DNA of 61,919 nucleotides from Pelagibacteraceae bacterium AG-349-L17 (GTDB lineage Bacteria > Pseudomonadota > Alphaproteobacteria > Pelagibacterales > Pelagibacteraceae). Shown one piece after another: positions 36,266 to 45,475 of this stretch. The position numbers and the translations under genes were made by a program. Where the stretch lies: positions 1 through 61,919 of the forward strand of contig QCDC01000010.1 of the NCBI GenBank assembly GCA_003278805.1. The letters run 5' to 3'. The stretch's first letter is position 1. Every line of letters starts with the position of its first letter. Under the pieces are notes generated by a model. The model was not told where the DNA came from and made no database searches. It saw only the letters and a list, made by a program, of their open reading frames with translations.

Positions 36266-37062
36266 TTTAAGACAGACATGGGATCAAGTCGTGTTTGAAA
36301 CCAATTAACTCTAAAATCCAAATGTGGTCCTGTTGATCTTCCTGTTGATCCTACAGTTCCTATTACATCTCCTTGATTAATTTTATCACCAACTGAGACC
36401 AAAACATTTTCTAAATGGGAATATATTGTTGATATTCCATGGCCATGATCCATTATTACTGTTCCACCAGTATAGTACAAATCATCTTCAGCCATAGTAA
36501 CGACACCCGAACCAGATGATTTAATCATTGTTCCTTGTTTCGCTGCAATATCAATTCCATAGTGAGGCCATCTTGGTTTGCCATTTAAAATTCTTTGACT
36601 ACCGTAAACACCACTGATTATTCCTTCAACTGGCATTATAAATTTTTCTTTAAAAAATTGCAGATCAGAATTTATTGCTCTTGCTTCTCCAATTGCATTA
36701 TTTTCTTTTTTAATTCTTTTATAAACAGACTCAGGTGGAGTGACTTTACTTTCTGCTAAACCGTCTATTCTTTGTATATTGTATTTCCGCTTTAAAACTT
36801 TTTTTGTAGTTATTGTTTTTTTTCCATCAATAATTTTTGTAAAAGTTAGGTCGTATTTTTGATCTCGATCTATACCAAAGACAAAAAAACCATCTTTTGA
36901 GACTTTAACTTGTTTTTTTCCAACCAAAATTTTAGCATTAGGGTTAGTTTTACCTAATATAAAATGACCTTGTAGAAATTTACCTTGGAATTCAATAGCT
37001 TTTACTGGTGATATAAAAATTAAAAAAACAAAAAAAAGTCTATAAATTATTGAGCTGTCCAT
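36262..37062 (-). CDS. M23 (LytM) family peptidase, exported
   Basis: 266 residues from MDSSIIYRLF, which gives a clean signal peptide ending VKA; the longer in-frame start at 37125 is less likely. The peptidase domain fills about residues 150-266: the zinc ligands lie in HYGIDIA and later PHLDFRV, with YSHLE between. It probably trims peptidoglycan cross-links or activates amidases in the periplasm. The N-terminal 120 residues are a beta-rich region of unknown role. Start overlaps the SDR gene by 16 bases. Confidence 0.85.
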   Translation of the reverse strand: MDSSIIYRLFFVFLIFISPVKAIEFQGKFLQGHFILGKTNPNAKILVGKKQVKVSKDGFFVFGIDRDQKYDLTFTKIIDGKKTITTKKVLKRKYNIQRIDGLAESKVTPPESVYKRIKKENNAIGEARAINSDLQFFKEKFIMPVEGIISGVYGSQRILNGKPRWPHYGIDIAAKQGTMIKSSGSGVVTMAEDDLYYTGGTVIMDHGHGISTIYSHLENVLVSVGDKINQGDVIGTVGSTGRSTGPHLDFRVNWFQTRLDPMSVLN

Positions 37063-37805
37063 CCACCATCTATAATTATTGATGTTCCGGTTATCATTGA
37101 AGATGCTGAGGATGCCAAAAAGCATACTGTTGTAGCAACATCACTTTCAGTAGCTGCTTTACCCATAGGAATATTTCCAAGAGCTAATTTTTTAAATTTT
37201 TTGTTTTTAAAAAAGTTTTTAACCATTGGTGTTTCAACAAAAGTAGGTGCTACCGTATTAACTCGGATATTTTTTTTTGCTAATTCTACACCCATTCCCT
37301 TAGTTAGTCCTTCTATTCCAAATTTTGTCATATTGTATACGTTTCTACCGCTCATACCAACATGACCTAGTTGAGACGACATATTTATAATTGAGCCAGG
37401 TCTTTTTTTATTTTTTAGCATCTTTTTTACGACAAGTTGTGCCACGTTAAATGCTGCTTTTAAATTTAAATCTACAAGGTAATTCATACTTTTTTGTTTA
37501 ATTTTTTCAATGGGCTCTGGAATATTAGTCCCTGCATTGTTTACTAGCACATCAATAATTTTAATTTTTTCTAATTTTTGTTTTAAATCTTCATAATTCA
37601 TTACATCGCACGAAACTTTAATAATTTTACCTTTAACTTTTTTGATATCCTTTTCTAATTTATTTAGATCTGAGGATGTTCTGCTTAAAGCTATAACAGT
37701 TGCACCTGCTTCAGCTAATGCAATTGAACACGCTCTTCCAAGTCCTTTTCCTGCACCAGTAACTAAAGCATATTTGTTTTTAAGATTTATTTTTTGAAGA
37801 TACAT
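37047..37805 (-). CDS. short-chain dehydrogenase/reductase
   Basis: 252 residues, classical SDR: TGAGKGLG (16-23) for NAD(P), NNAG (89-92), catalytic Ser143, Tyr157 and Lys161 (YNMTK). The C-terminal block TGTSIIIDGGWTAQ is typical of gluconate-5-dehydrogenase/FabG-type members. The substrate is not evident. In the sulfonate setting, a sulfoacetaldehyde reductase (IsfD) or dihydroxypropanesulfonate dehydrogenase are possibilities, but an ordinary sugar or acyl reductase is equally likely. One base is shared with the terC start region. Confidence 0.85.
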   Translation of the reverse strand: MYLQKINLKNKYALVTGAGKGLGRACSIALAEAGATVIALSRTSSDLNKLEKDIKKVKGKIIKVSCDVMNYEDLKQKLEKIKIIDVLVNNAGTNIPEPIEKIKQKSMNYLVDLNLKAAFNVAQLVVKKMLKNKKRPGSIINMSSQLGHVGMSGRNVYNMTKFGIEGLTKGMGVELAKKNIRVNTVAPTFVETPMVKNFFKNKKFKKLALGNIPMGKAATESDVATTVCFLASSASSMITGTSIIIDGGWTAQ

Positions 37806-38398
37806 TAAAAGAATAATATTTTAATATCTGTGTAAATCAACTCAACTGCTACAATTAAAATGGCTAATAATCCAAGCCAAGCTATCCATCTATATTTTTT
37901 AATCCATCCAGAAATTAAAGTTGCTGCAGTTGCCATTAAAACAATTGATAAAACTAACCCAAAAACAAGAAGTCCATAATGTTCACCAGCTGCACCTGCT
38001 ACACCCAGGACATTATCTAAACTCATTGTAAAATCAGCTAATAGAACAGTCCAAATAGCCTTTAAAAAACTAGAGCTATCTACTTTAATGTCTTCTTCGG
38101 TCTCCGAGCCTTTTATTACGTCCACATAAAGTTTGTATACAATATAAAGTAGCAGCAATCCTCCTATTAACCTCAAACCTGTAATTTGTAAAAGATATGC
38201 GGTAAGCAATGTTAAAATAATTCTTAAAATAACTGCACCACCAATTCCCCAGAAAATAACTTTTTTTCTTTGTTCTGGTGGAAATTTAGATGCCACCATT
38301 CCAATTATAATTGCATTGTCTCCAGCTAAAACTAAATCAATAAGAATAATTTGAGTTAATATTGCTATTTGCTCAGGTGTAAAAAATTCTGCAAACAT
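37805..38398 (-). CDS. TerC/YjbE family integral membrane protein
   Basis: 197 residues with six to seven helices. Two acidic membrane motifs, DLVLAGDNA (about residues 20-28) and DFTMSLDNVLGV (about 118-129), mark the TerC family, whose members export manganese or other metal ions or take part in tellurite resistance. Paired Asp-Asn in both halves fits the LysE-like fold. It is joined to its neighbours by one-base overlaps at each end, which is likely compaction. Confidence 0.85.
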   Translation of the reverse strand: MFAEFFTPEQIAILTQIILIDLVLAGDNAIIIGMVASKFPPEQRKKVIFWGIGGAVILRIILTLLTAYLLQITGLRLIGGLLLLYIVYKLYVDVIKGSETEEDIKVDSSSFLKAIWTVLLADFTMSLDNVLGVAGAAGEHYGLLVFGLVLSIVLMATAATLISGWIKKYRWIAWLGLLAILIVAVELIYTDIKILFF

Positions 38399-39993
38399 TA
38401 TTGTTGTAGTATCATGTCTGCACCTTTTTCTGCAATCATTATTGTTGGTGCATTTGTATTACCTGAAGTGATGTTTGGCATTATTGATGCATCTATAACT
38501 CTCAAATTATTAATACCTCTTACCTTAAGTTTTTCATCTACTACAGACATTTCATCTTGACCCATTTTACAAGTTCCAACTGGGTGAAAAATAGTTTGAG
38601 CATAATTAGAGGCTTCTTTAACTAATTCCTCATCGTCATTTATATGAATGCCAGGTCTGTATTCTTCTGGGGTATATTTTTTGAAAGTTTCCGACTCCAT
38701 TATAATTTTTCTAGTTAATTTAAGACCTTTAGCTGCAATCATTCTATCGTGATCAGTTGATAGATAGTTTTGTTTTATTTTAGCATAAGTTCTCGAGTCT
38801 TTATCAACAATACCAACATGTCCTCTACTTGTCGGTCTGATATTTGAAACAGTAGGTGTGAATGCATGGAAATCATGATTTTTTGTTGCTCCTAACGTAT
38901 CCATACTCATGGGTTGAACATGCCATTGTAAATCTGGTAGCTCTAAAGACGGATCGCTTTTAGCAAACATACAAAGTTGACTTGCACCCATAGTCATTGG
39001 GCCGCTTCTTTTAAAAACATATTCTAGGCCAATCATTAAATTTCCAAATAAACTATTTATTTTTTTATTTAGGGATTTTAATCCATTAATTTTATAAATT
39101 GGTCTAAGCATTAAATGATCGTGTAAATTTTCTCCAACACCATTTAAATTTTGCACCATATCAATTCCGAGATTTTTAAGTTTTTCAGGATTTCCTATAC
39201 CAGAAACTTGCAAGATTTGAGGAGATCCTATAGCGCCTGATGAAATAATAATTTCTTTATTTGCTTGTACTTTTTTTAATTCATTTCCTTCCCAATACTC
39301 AATTTCTTTAGCAGTTTTATTTTCAAAATTTATTTTTTTGACATGCGAATGAGTTAAAATTTTTAAATTTTTCCTGCTCTTGATTGGGTTTAAATATCCA
39401 ACAGCTGTACTACATCTAAAGCCATCCTTTTCAGTTACTTGGAAATAACCACAGCCATGATTATCGCCAGTATTAAAATCTTTTGTTTTTGGAATACCAA
39501 ATTCCTCAGCAGCATTTTGAAATTCATCTAGAAGAGGCAGATGTATTCTTTGATCTGAAACAGATAAAGGGCCCCCAACTCCATGAAATTCATCTTTTCC
39601 TCTTTCTTGGTTTTCTGCTTTGATAAAATAAGGCAAAACATCATCCCATCCCCAACCAGTATTACCTAATTGTCTCCAAATATCATAATCTCTATGTTGA
39701 CCTCTAATATAAAGCAATCCATTGATAGAAGAACTGCCCCCTAATGTTTTTCCTCTAGGATACCTAATAGAAATATTGTTCATGCTCTCATCAGGCTCTG
39801 TTTTGTAGCACCAATCAGTCTTTGGGTTGTGCATTGTTTTGAAATAACCAACAGGAATATGTATCCAAGGATAATTATCCTTGCCTCCAGCCTCAATTAA
39901 AAGCACTTTATTCGAAGGGTTTTCAGATAACCTGTTAGCAAGTACGCATCCTGCTGATCCAGCGCCTAAAATTATAAAATCAAAATTATCCAT
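38398..39993 (-). CDS. GMC family FAD-dependent alcohol dehydrogenase (choline dehydrogenase-like)
   Basis: 531 residues from MDNFDFIILG; a start 81 bases earlier at 40074 adds a tail not seen in the family. ILGAGSAG (8-15) binds FAD, GGSSSINGLLYIRG and SSGAIGSPQILQVSGIG are the two GMC signatures, and FHPVGTCKMG holds the catalytic His. BetA (choline), isethionate dehydrogenase IseJ and aliphatic-alcohol oxidases share this family. No betB or choline carrier adjoins it, but a TRAP transporter is divergent from it and xsc is 3.5 kb away, so isethionate is a candidate substrate. Confidence 0.85.
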   Translation of the reverse strand: MDNFDFIILGAGSAGCVLANRLSENPSNKVLLIEAGGKDNYPWIHIPVGYFKTMHNPKTDWCYKTEPDESMNNISIRYPRGKTLGGSSSINGLLYIRGQHRDYDIWRQLGNTGWGWDDVLPYFIKAENQERGKDEFHGVGGPLSVSDQRIHLPLLDEFQNAAEEFGIPKTKDFNTGDNHGCGYFQVTEKDGFRCSTAVGYLNPIKSRKNLKILTHSHVKKINFENKTAKEIEYWEGNELKKVQANKEIIISSGAIGSPQILQVSGIGNPEKLKNLGIDMVQNLNGVGENLHDHLMLRPIYKINGLKSLNKKINSLFGNLMIGLEYVFKRSGPMTMGASQLCMFAKSDPSLELPDLQWHVQPMSMDTLGATKNHDFHAFTPTVSNIRPTSRGHVGIVDKDSRTYAKIKQNYLSTDHDRMIAAKGLKLTRKIIMESETFKKYTPEEYRPGIHINDDEELVKEASNYAQTIFHPVGTCKMGQDEMSVVDEKLKVRGINNLRVIDASIMPNITSGNTNAPTIMIAEKGADMILQQ

Positions 39994-40093
39994 ATTAGAA
40001 CTCTTATAAATTAAATTTTTTTTATTTGTTATATTTCTGTACACAAAAATATCCAAATAATCCAATATTAGCACTTGTTTTAGATTTCATTCT

Positions 40094-40132
40094 TTGACAA
40101 GGTTTCTTTTTTAAAAATAAAGAGAGGGAAAC
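40094..40132 (+). promoter_or_regulatory. possible promoter and ribosome-binding site of dctP
   Basis: A consensus-like TTGACA at 40094-40099 stands in the 141-base gap between the divergent GMC and dctP genes. A weak AATAAA at 40116 could serve as -10, but it would leave a very short leader before the AGAGAGGG ribosome-binding site at 40121-40128. The -35 may therefore be chance; the ribosome-binding site is firm. Confidence 0.3.
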
Positions 40133-40134
40133 AA

Positions 40135-41229
40135 ATGAAAAAAATCATTTCAATGTTATTTGCAGTTGCAATGGTATTTGGATTTATTTCGAATGCTAAT
40201 GCTGCGAAAACACTAAAATGTCAGACAGTTCTTAACACTAAGGCTGATGAAGTTAAAATGTTAAAAGACTTTACTGACACTGTTACAACTTTGACAGGTG
40301 GATCTCTTAAGTTTGAAATTATGCCTGCAGGAGCAGTTGTTGGTGTAAAAGAAACTTTAGATGCTGTTGATAAAGGACTTATCGACTGTGGATTTGCTTG
40401 GACACACTATTGGTCAGGTGATCACCCTGCCGCTATGTTATTTGGTTCGCCAGTAGCAGGTGGTGGAGTTGGTATAGACAACTTAGCTTTCTTATCATGG
40501 TTTCAGTATGGTGGAGGAAAAGAGCTATACGACAGACTATGGAAAGAAATGGGAAGAGATATTAAAGGATTTATGATTCAACCAGTTGGTCCTGAAGCTT
40601 TAGGTTGGTTTCCAAAACCAATTAAAGATATGGCTGATTTTAGAAAATATAAATTCAGAACTCCTCCAGGAATTCCAGGACAAACTTATAAAGACATCGG
40701 TATAGCATCTGTTGCTATGGGTGGTGGAGATATTCTACCAGCTTTAGAAGCAGGAACTATTGATGCTGCTGAATGGTGTTGTCCAAAACCAGACTTAACG
40801 TTTGGTTTCCAAAAAGTATTAAAGCACTACTACCTACAAGGTTTACACCAAGTAGTCGTAAATGCTGACTTTTATATTACTGGAAAAACATATGAAGCTA
40901 TGAGTGCTCATGAGAAGAAGTCTTTAGAAGTTGCAGCAAATGCATCTTTAGCTAAATCTCTAAGTTACAGAATCTATGAAAACGGAAAAGCTTTAAAAGA
41001 GCTTACTGAAGTTCATGGTGTAAAACTAGAAGATACTCCTTCTGATTACTTCACTGAATACATGGCAGCTGCTAAGAAAAGTTTGGAAACAAATGCAGCT
41101 AACAATGCATTCTTTGCTGAAGTTTGGGACTCTATGAAAGAGTTTGCTGATATAGCAGTTCCATATTGGAGTGGTTCTCAAATGTCTAATGCGAAGCTAG
41201 GAATGGCTCACGCAGCAACATTAAAGTAA
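40135..41229 (+). CDS. dctP: TRAP transporter substrate-binding protein (DctP, TakP-like)
   Basis: 364 residues with a signal peptide ending SNANA. The mature protein follows the TakP branch of DctP proteins: ALEAGTIDAAEWCCP, GSPVAGG and KFRTPPGIPGQ with the Arg that binds the substrate carboxylate, or here perhaps a sulfonate. TakP binds 2-oxoacids; the true ligand is unknown. A terminator sits between this gene and the permease genes, which would give extra transcripts for the binding protein. Confidence 0.88.
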   Translation: MKKIISMLFAVAMVFGFISNANAAKTLKCQTVLNTKADEVKMLKDFTDTVTTLTGGSLKFEIMPAGAVVGVKETLDAVDKGLIDCGFAWTHYWSGDHPAAMLFGSPVAGGGVGIDNLAFLSWFQYGGGKELYDRLWKEMGRDIKGFMIQPVGPEALGWFPKPIKDMADFRKYKFRTPPGIPGQTYKDIGIASVAMGGGDILPALEAGTIDAAEWCCPKPDLTFGFQKVLKHYYLQGLHQVVVNADFYITGKTYEAMSAHEKKSLEVAANASLAKSLSYRIYENGKALKELTEVHGVKLEDTPSDYFTEYMAAAKKSLETNAANNAFFAEVWDSMKEFADIAVPYWSGSQMSNAKLGMAHAATLK

Positions 41230-41248
41230 TCATTAAATAATCTTTACG

Positions 41249-41283
41249 TTAGAGCGGACTTAATAGTCCGCTCTAATTTTTTA
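41249..41283 (+). terminator. intrinsic terminator/attenuator between dctP and dctQ
   Basis: Perfect 12-bp stem, arms 41249-41260 and 41265-41276, TAAT loop, then a run of T. It follows the dctP stop codon by 19 bases. No clear promoter is seen before dctQ at 41294, so partial read-through would set a high binding-protein to permease ratio. Confidence 0.92.
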
Positions 41284-41293
41284 TAAATATTTT

Positions 41294-41908
41294 ATGGCAG
41301 ACGAACCAGATAAATTAGATATATCCGATGAAATGATTGCCGAAAGGCGAGGCGGTTCAGTAAAAATGCCAAGCGATATGCCACCATGGATGGCAAGTTC
41401 AATTGTAAACATTGATAAATTTAGCAAATGGGTTGGTAACGTTGTTTGTTGGATATTAATGCCATTAATTCTTGCAATGACTTACGAAGTTCTTGCTAGA
41501 AAATTATTTCATGCCCCAACAATATGGGCTTATGACATCAGTAGATTTTTATATGGTGCACTTTTTATGTTGGGTGCTGGTTACGCTCTTTCTAAAGGTG
41601 TTCATATAAGAGCTGATTTTTTATACAGAAATTTTAAAACTAAAAATCAAGGCACAATTGATTTTTGGTTATATATTTTATTTTATTTTCCAGGCTTAAT
41701 AGTATTTCTTTACATGACTATTGGATATGTAGGGGAGTCTATTCAAAGAGGTGAGAGAGGAATGGATACAACTTGGATGCCCTATATGTGGCCAATTAAA
41801 AGTTGCCTACTTATTGGAATAATATTTTTACTAATCCAAGGTATTTCAGAATTATTTAAAAGTTATTGGGCTGCCACAAGAGGAAAATGGCCAGGAGAAG
41901 ATGAATGA
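41294..41908 (+). CDS. dctQ: TRAP transporter small permease (DctQ)
   Basis: 204 residues with four helices from about residue 45. The family block reads EVLARKLFHAPTIWAYDISRF (about 76-96), followed by YALSKGVHIRADF. The first 40 residues are a polar extension longer than usual. With DctM it makes the sodium-driven membrane part of the importer. The stop overlaps dctM by 4 bases (ATGA). Confidence 0.9.
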   Translation: MADEPDKLDISDEMIAERRGGSVKMPSDMPPWMASSIVNIDKFSKWVGNVVCWILMPLILAMTYEVLARKLFHAPTIWAYDISRFLYGALFMLGAGYALSKGVHIRADFLYRNFKTKNQGTIDFWLYILFYFPGLIVFLYMTIGYVGESIQRGERGMDTTWMPYMWPIKSCLLIGIIFLLIQGISELFKSYWAATRGKWPGEDE

Positions 41909-43239
41909 TAGCAGAATTAATTGATCCAGCCATTTTAGGTTTTATTTTAGTTGGAGTAATGCTTTTTGCAATCTTTGTCGGATTTCCAATTTCGTTTACA
42001 TTAATTTTCTTAGGTTTTGTATTTGGGTATCTAGGATTTGGAAAATTAGTCTTTTATTTAATGACCCTCCAGTTCTCGATGGTCATGACCGAACAAACCC
42101 TTGCCGCCGTCCCGCTCTTTGTCTTTATGGGCATTATGATGGAACAAGCAGGACTGATGGAAAGATTGTTCTCATCATTTCAAATGATGTTGGCTAGAGT
42201 AAGAGGTGCATTGTATTATGCTGTATTGTTTGTTTCAGTTATCTTTGCTGCAGCAACAGGAATTGTTGGTGCCTCAGTAACCATTCTGGGAATCATGGCT
42301 GCAAAATCAATGAATAGATCTGGTTATGATGTAAGACTTGCAGCTGGCACAATTACTGCTGGTGGTACTTTAGGAATTTTAATTCCACCAAGTATTATGC
42401 TTGTTGTGATGGGTCCAATTATGGAAATTCCTGTAATTGACTTATTTGCTGCTGCTATAATACCTGGAATTCTTCTTGCTAGTTTATACGCTGGCTACAC
42501 AACAATAAGATGTATGATAAATCCAAAATTAGGACCTGTAATTCCTGAAGAAATGAGGGCAGCAAGCATGAAAGAAGTTTGGATTGAATTTTTCTTAGGT
42601 TTAGTTCCACCCGCAGCTCTCGTCTTTGCTGCATTAGGTAGTATATTGTTTGGTTTTGCAACACCTACAGAAGCAGCAGGTTGTGGTGCTATGGGAGCTT
42701 TATTGCTTTCATTAGTATACAAAAAATTAACTCTATCTAAACTTCAAGAGGCACTAGTTAAAACTTTAGAAATTACTGCTTTAATAATGGTTTTAGTCGC
42801 TGCATCAAACTTTTTCGGGGCTGTATTTGCAAGACTTGGTACTCCAACCTTATTAACTGAATTTTTGTTAGGATTAGAAATGAATAAATATTTAATCCTA
42901 GGAATTGTTATGGTTGCAATATTTTTATTAGGTTGGCCATTAGAATGGGTACCAATTGTTATGATTATTGTCCCAATTCTTTTACCATTAATTGAGGCTT
43001 TAGGCTTTAATTTAACTTGGTTTGCAATATTAGTCGCTGTAAATCTCCAGACCGCCTGGCTATCTCCACCTGTAGCTTTGTCTGCTTATTTTTTAAAAGG
43101 TGTAGTACCTGAATGGGATTTAAAAGATATTTATTATGGAATGATGCAGTTTATGGTTTTACAAATTATAGGCTTAGTTTTAATCATCGTATTTCCTAAG
43201 ATTGCCTTATGGTTACCCACTCTCTTGTATGGACAGTAG
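41905..43239 (+). CDS. dctM: TRAP transporter large permease (DctM)
   Basis: 444 residues, about eleven to twelve helices with the DctM blocks AAVPLFVFMGIMMEQAG, GTLGILIPPSIMLV and LQTAWLSPPVALS. It forms the sodium-coupled transport core with DctQ and takes substrate from DctP. Codon use is odd in places: 42064-42132 is about 57% GC with C or G at nearly every third position, and a second short patch at 43045-43059 is similar, while the rest is AT-rich like the neighbours. Confidence 0.92.
   Translation: MIAELIDPAILGFILVGVMLFAIFVGFPISFTLIFLGFVFGYLGFGKLVFYLMTLQFSMVMTEQTLAAVPLFVFMGIMMEQAGLMERLFSSFQMMLARVRGALYYAVLFVSVIFAAATGIVGASVTILGIMAAKSMNRSGYDVRLAAGTITAGGTLGILIPPSIMLVVMGPIMEIPVIDLFAAAIIPGILLASLYAGYTTIRCMINPKLGPVIPEEMRAASMKEVWIEFFLGLVPPAALVFAALGSILFGFATPTEAAGCGAMGALLLSLVYKKLTLSKLQEALVKTLEITALIMVLVAASNFFGAVFARLGTPTLLTEFLLGLEMNKYLILGIVMVAIFLLGWPLEWVPIVMIIVPILLPLIEALGFNLTWFAILVAVNLQTAWLSPPVALSAYFLKGVVPEWDLKDIYYGMMQFMVLQIIGLVLIIVFPKIALWLPTLLYGQ
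42064..42132 (+). other. GC-rich codon patch inside dctM
   Basis: Twenty-three codons with 39 G or C of 69 bases, against roughly a third in surrounding sequence. They use ACC, CTC, TCG, GTC, GCC and CCG, which are rare elsewhere in the window. The reading frame is intact and the protein there is the conserved PLFVFMG region. A short imported tract or local constraint could explain it. Confidence 0.7.
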
Positions 43240-43264
43240 AATTTATTAGTTTAAAATAAATTTA

Positions 43265-44722
43265 GTGAATCAACCTAAAGTAAAATACTCTCTTTCTAAT
43301 TGGGACTTAGTCACAGTTAATCCAAATTATAAAACTTGGAATTGGAAAGATCTATTTTGTTTTTGGGGAGCAAATGTACAGAGTGTAATTGGTTTTTCAT
43401 TAATATCCTCTTTATACTTAATGTATAGTTTAAATATTTTTGTAGTTTTTTTTGGAATCATATTAGGATCTTTTTTTGTTTATTTATTTTCAAATATTAT
43501 TGGAAAACCTTCCCAAAAATTTGGGTTACCCTTTGCAGTATTGCTTAGATCCTCACTTGGATTTAATGGTGCTAAATTTTTTGGGTTAATCAGAAGTTTA
43601 GTTGGAATATTTTTATTTGGAGTTCAAACTTATTTTTTGTCTAAAATTTTAGTTTACTTAATTAGAATAGTAATTTTTTCTATAGATAATTCACTATTAC
43701 AGCAGGAAATATTTATTTTTTACTATTTTGGCATGAACATTATTGATTGGTCAGCAATAATAATCACAATTATTTTACAGACTGCATTTTTTTCTGTTGG
43801 GATGCAGTACAACAAGAAAATAATTAATTTTTCAGCAATGACTGTCTATGCTGGTTTGCTGATTTTTTTCTTTGTTGTTTTATTAAGTGATGTAAAAATA
43901 ACTACCGAAGCTTTTTCAAATATTTTTAATTTAAATAATTTTTTAGATGTTAATAATTTAGCACCGTTATTGACTGTTGCTGGAACAATATTTGCCTATT
44001 TTTCAATTTTAATAATTAGTTTTGGTGATTTTTCTAGATATGTAAAAAATGAGAAAGAATTAAAAAAAGGAAACTTAAGTTTAATTTTGAATTTAATTAT
44101 TTTTTCATTTTTATCTGTTTTCATTGTTATAGGGTCCGATGTTTTTCTTAATCAAAAATTTTCAGATATAGACAGAATTTTTACCAATCCAACAGATATT
44201 GTAGGAAAGTTTGATAATATACAAATAACAATAGTCGTTCTATTTTTTATTATAATTGCTTCAGCTTCTACAAATTTAGTTGCCAATTTCATTCCATCTC
44301 AATACTCTCTAATAAATTTTGCTCCTTCAATATTAAGTTTAAAAAGCGCTAGTTATTTAATTGCTTTTATTGGTTTGTTGATCGCAATATTCTGGTTGAC
44401 TATATTGAGCCAAATAGGAATTTTATCATTTGTTGATACCTTTGGTGCTTTCTTTGGTCCTTTATTTGGAGTGATGGCAGCTGATTATTATTTAATTAAA
44501 AATCAAGAATTAAGTAATAAAGACCTATATTCTATAGACAAAGAGAGTGCTTATTATTATTCAGGTGGTTGGCATATAAAAGGTGTTTATTCTTTAATAT
44601 TAGGATTTATTTTTTCAGCGTCAACAATTTGGAATACTAATTTAATGTTTTTACAATCTTATGCTTGGATAATAGGTGCATTTGTTGCTTGGATAACATA
44701 TTACTTGTTGGCAAAAAAATAA
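43265..44722 (+). CDS. NCS1 family cytosine/purine/uracil/hydantoin permease
   Basis: 485 residues, about twelve helices. It starts with GTG, 25 bases after dctM; no ATG gives a full family N-terminus. The NCS1 pattern is visible in WDLVTVNPNYKTWNWKDLF, WGANVQSVIGF and the late GAFFGPLFGVMAADYYLIK. Members carry nucleobases, allantoin, hydantoins or thiamine with sodium or protons. No nucleobase-degradation genes are near, so the substrate is uncertain; the SDR following 5 bases later may share the transcript. Confidence 0.85.
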   Translation: MNQPKVKYSLSNWDLVTVNPNYKTWNWKDLFCFWGANVQSVIGFSLISSLYLMYSLNIFVVFFGIILGSFFVYLFSNIIGKPSQKFGLPFAVLLRSSLGFNGAKFFGLIRSLVGIFLFGVQTYFLSKILVYLIRIVIFSIDNSLLQQEIFIFYYFGMNIIDWSAIIITIILQTAFFSVGMQYNKKIINFSAMTVYAGLLIFFFVVLLSDVKITTEAFSNIFNLNNFLDVNNLAPLLTVAGTIFAYFSILIISFGDFSRYVKNEKELKKGNLSLILNLIIFSFLSVFIVIGSDVFLNQKFSDIDRIFTNPTDIVGKFDNIQITIVVLFFIIIASASTNLVANFIPSQYSLINFAPSILSLKSASYLIAFIGLLIAIFWLTILSQIGILSFVDTFGAFFGPLFGVMAADYYLIKNQELSNKDLYSIDKESAYYYSGGWHIKGVYSLILGFIFSASTIWNTNLMFLQSYAWIIGAFVAWITYYLLAKK

Positions 44723-44727
44723 TTTTA

Positions 44728-45474
44728 ATGCACACATTTGATTTTAAAAATAGAACAGCTGTAGTTACTGGTGGAGCCCAAGGGTTTGGTTTAGATGTTG
44801 CAAAAAGATTTTTAGAGTCTGGTGCTAAAGTATTTATATGGGATATCGATGAAAAGCTTCTTAAATTAGCAGTTGATGAAGTAAAAAACCCTAACTTATT
44901 TTACAATGTCGTTGATATATCAAATTATCAAGATGTAGAGAAAAACGTTGCAGACATAACCTCAAAATCAAATATAGATATTTTAATCAATAATGCCGGG
45001 ATAACAGGCCCTACAGGTCCTTTATGGGAGTATGATGTCGATATGTGGAATAAAATAGTTGAGATAAATTTAATAGGCACTTTTAACTGCTGTAGAGCGA
45101 TTGTGCCAAATATGATTAAAAATAATTATGGAAGAATTGTTAATGTCGCCTCTGTTGCAGGTAAAGATGGTAATGCAAATGCAAGCGCATATAGCTCTGG
45201 AAAAGCTGGGGCAATTGGTTTAACCAAAGCTTTAGGTAAAGAATTAGCTGACAAAGATATTGCTGTAAATGCTGTCACCCCAGCAGGTGCTAAAACTAGA
45301 ATTTTAGATCAAATGAGTAAAGAGCATGTACAAAGAATGCTGTCAAAAGTGCCAAGAGGAAGATTTCTTGAAATACATGAGTTTACTTCACTAGTTTGCT
45401 GGCTTTCTTCTCAAGAGAACACTTTTTCTACGGCTGCGGTTTTCGATATCAGTGGTGGTAGATCCACATATTAG
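44728..45474 (+). CDS. short-chain dehydrogenase/reductase
   Basis: 248 residues from MHTFDFKNRT; the longer start at 44665 lies inside the NCS1 gene and is rejected. TGGAQGFG (14-21) binds NAD(P), NNAG is at 88-91, and the catalytic set is Ser142, Tyr155, Lys159 (YSSGK). The C-terminal end with AVFDISGGRSTY fits sugar-alcohol or 3-oxoacyl reductase types. Placement 5 bases after an NCS1 permease suggests use on an imported compound; a sulfonate-linked role is only a guess. Confidence 0.85.
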   Translation: MHTFDFKNRTAVVTGGAQGFGLDVAKRFLESGAKVFIWDIDEKLLKLAVDEVKNPNLFYNVVDISNYQDVEKNVADITSKSNIDILINNAGITGPTGPLWEYDVDMWNKIVEINLIGTFNCCRAIVPNMIKNNYGRIVNVASVAGKDGNANASAYSSGKAGAIGLTKALGKELADKDIAVNAVTPAGAKTRILDQMSKEHVQRMLSKVPRGRFLEIHEFTSLVCWLSSQENTFSTAAVFDISGGRSTY

Positions 45475-45475
45475 T

